Below, in pieces: positions 62,757-64,000 of a stretch of 64,000 nucleotides of DNA. The notes beneath the pieces are model-generated. The model searched no databases. It was not told the DNA's origin and was given only the letters and a program-made list of their open reading frames with translations. Position 1 is the stretch's first letter; the number at the start of each line of letters is the position of its first letter. A program made the position numbers and the translations under genes. The stretch spans positions 641,501-705,500 of the forward strand of contig OZ022588.1 of assembly GCA_963669155.1 (NCBI GenBank), given 5' to 3'. The stretch comes from Arbacia lixula (taxonomy: Eukaryota; Echinodermata; Echinoidea; Arbacioida; Arbaciidae).

Positions 62757-64000
62757 CGTGACAATGTAAATTCCTGCTCTTGAAGTTTTTCATGTACTCT
62801 CTTTTCTGGGTTAAAGACGAATGATAACTTAATAACAAGTTTAATGGGATAAAATTAGACAAATCGTTATCTGTGTATGAAAAATCAGACACATATTAAG
62901 TTGTGACTTTGTGAAAAGCATGAGAAATAGCAGGTCTGCTATACACGAACTGCACCTCCTGTCTAATGGTTTTCGATTACCATGCGAAAATAAAACAAAA
63001 AGTACCTCGGATATGTGGGGCAAGATTAGAGGGTAAGTGTTTTTTTCATTAAAATTAAAACGCTTCATGAAATGTTTGAATTTACTTTTAAATATACAAT
63101 TCTTTCTTTCTAATTTTTCTGCTTTCATTCAATTAAAATAATCATCAGGGTTGTATTTTCCTTTAAAAGTTGATTCTCCAAACTCCAATCATGCAGTCTG
63201 TCTCGCTTTGATGCCGAAGTACAACGGCCTGGCCAGCACTCCCAGCTAACACACATTCCTGGCTGTCGCTGATGCTGGACAACTGCCAAAGCTACCTTGC
63301 CAAGCTTGCATGGCTTCACAGACCCCTATTTACATCGGCGATTTGACTTAGACTACTAGACGTAGACTTAGTTTATGGGGTGCAAAATCAATCATCTGAT
63401 GCTGTCAGAAAATCATTGGTTTGATTTTTCATCGCAGAGCCACAGAAAACAGTGGGCGACTTCAATTATTCGCTGTAAATATTGTGTGCGCATAAAGTTA
63501 TTCCATAAAGTTATTCCAGGTTTAGTACACTGTCTGCTTTAAACCTCCGTACAGAATACAGGCCATAATGGCAAGCCCTTAGGTTGGTTTCTCATTGGCT
63601 TAGAGACAACTTGGCGACCTATTGAAGACTGAGTCTCATGCAGAATAGAGCCATCTCTTATTTATGTTTAAACTAGAATTAGAACGTGTTCGACTTTGAG
63701 GGGGATTGCGAGAAGCGCAAAGTAAAAAGTAAAATGTTTTTCTCCTCGAAGATGACTGTATGTGAATGTATTTGGCGTTTCGTTTTATGAGCAGAGGGGT
63801 TCGGCCGAGGGATAAAACGTGTTTACTTCTGTTGAAATATCGGCACTTGGAACTTGGCAAATACTCAATTCCTCAATCACAAACATGACAAAATGATAGA
63901 GTTTCAACGGTTTTTCACAATGTCTTTTTTCTCTTTTTTCGTTATATATACATTGTAACTGGCACCACGGAAGACCAGCGGTAACATTATAGTTATTGCT

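Larger units (their letters stand above)
60975..64000 (-). other. Upstream intron and/or 5' flank of the giant gene; no gene recognised
   Basis: AT-rich sequence with short random frames only. It includes a weak tRNA-like segment near 61328-61400, a G-rich run at 61604-61645 and GA microsatellites at 62609-62756. A higher-complexity patch at about 63180-63340 could be the missing untranslated exon on the minus strand, but I see no decisive splice site. Confidence 0.55.

Overview
This is eukaryotic, animal-type DNA: spliceosomal introns, abundant GA/CA microsatellites, a Ty3/Gypsy element, a CR1-type LINE fragment and a Penelope-like fragment. The repertoire and codon usage suggest a marine invertebrate, perhaps a deuterostome such as an echinoderm, hemichordate or cephalochordate. 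No marker gene here fixes the species.

Left part (1-18 kb): the 3' part of a Ty3/Gypsy fossil (pol, spacer, 3' LTR; about 1-3796), then AT-rich, repeat-dense DNA. It holds one convincing coding exon of an unrecognised membrane protein (5529-5677, minus), a recurring TACGAGGTTTT motif, CA-rich minisatellites, a small TIR element (10658-10991), a 67-bp perfect inverted repeat around a hammerhead-like Penelope sequence (11717-12281), a CR1-type LINE tail (about 12282-13190), a 12-bp minisatellite and long GA tracts.

Middle and right (18.2-61 kb): one minus-strand gene dominates. Reading splice sites by eye gives four coding exons (60889-59359, 58729-58449, 57426-18974, 18400-18205) that join in frame to a predicted protein of 13,486 residues, roughly 1.45 MDa. 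The third exon alone is 38,453 nt. The protein has a signal peptide, an ectodomain of about a dozen residues, one membrane helix, a roughly 450-residue juxtamembrane region and an RS-rich exon. Twelve W/KLK modules follow, then an enormous low-complexity tail built largely on an 11-residue register marked by [S/T]-Q. Two helices with a strict 4-residue hydrophobic period come next, and finally a non-repetitive acidic/basic C-terminus that ends in a separate small exon.

I recognise no named family for this gene. My interpretation is a membrane-anchored giant cytoplasmic scaffold carrying very many copies of a short linear motif. That role is inference. The architecture, registers and exon structure are read from the sequence.

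The last 3 kb is upstream intron or 5' flank with GA microsatellites and a G-rich run.
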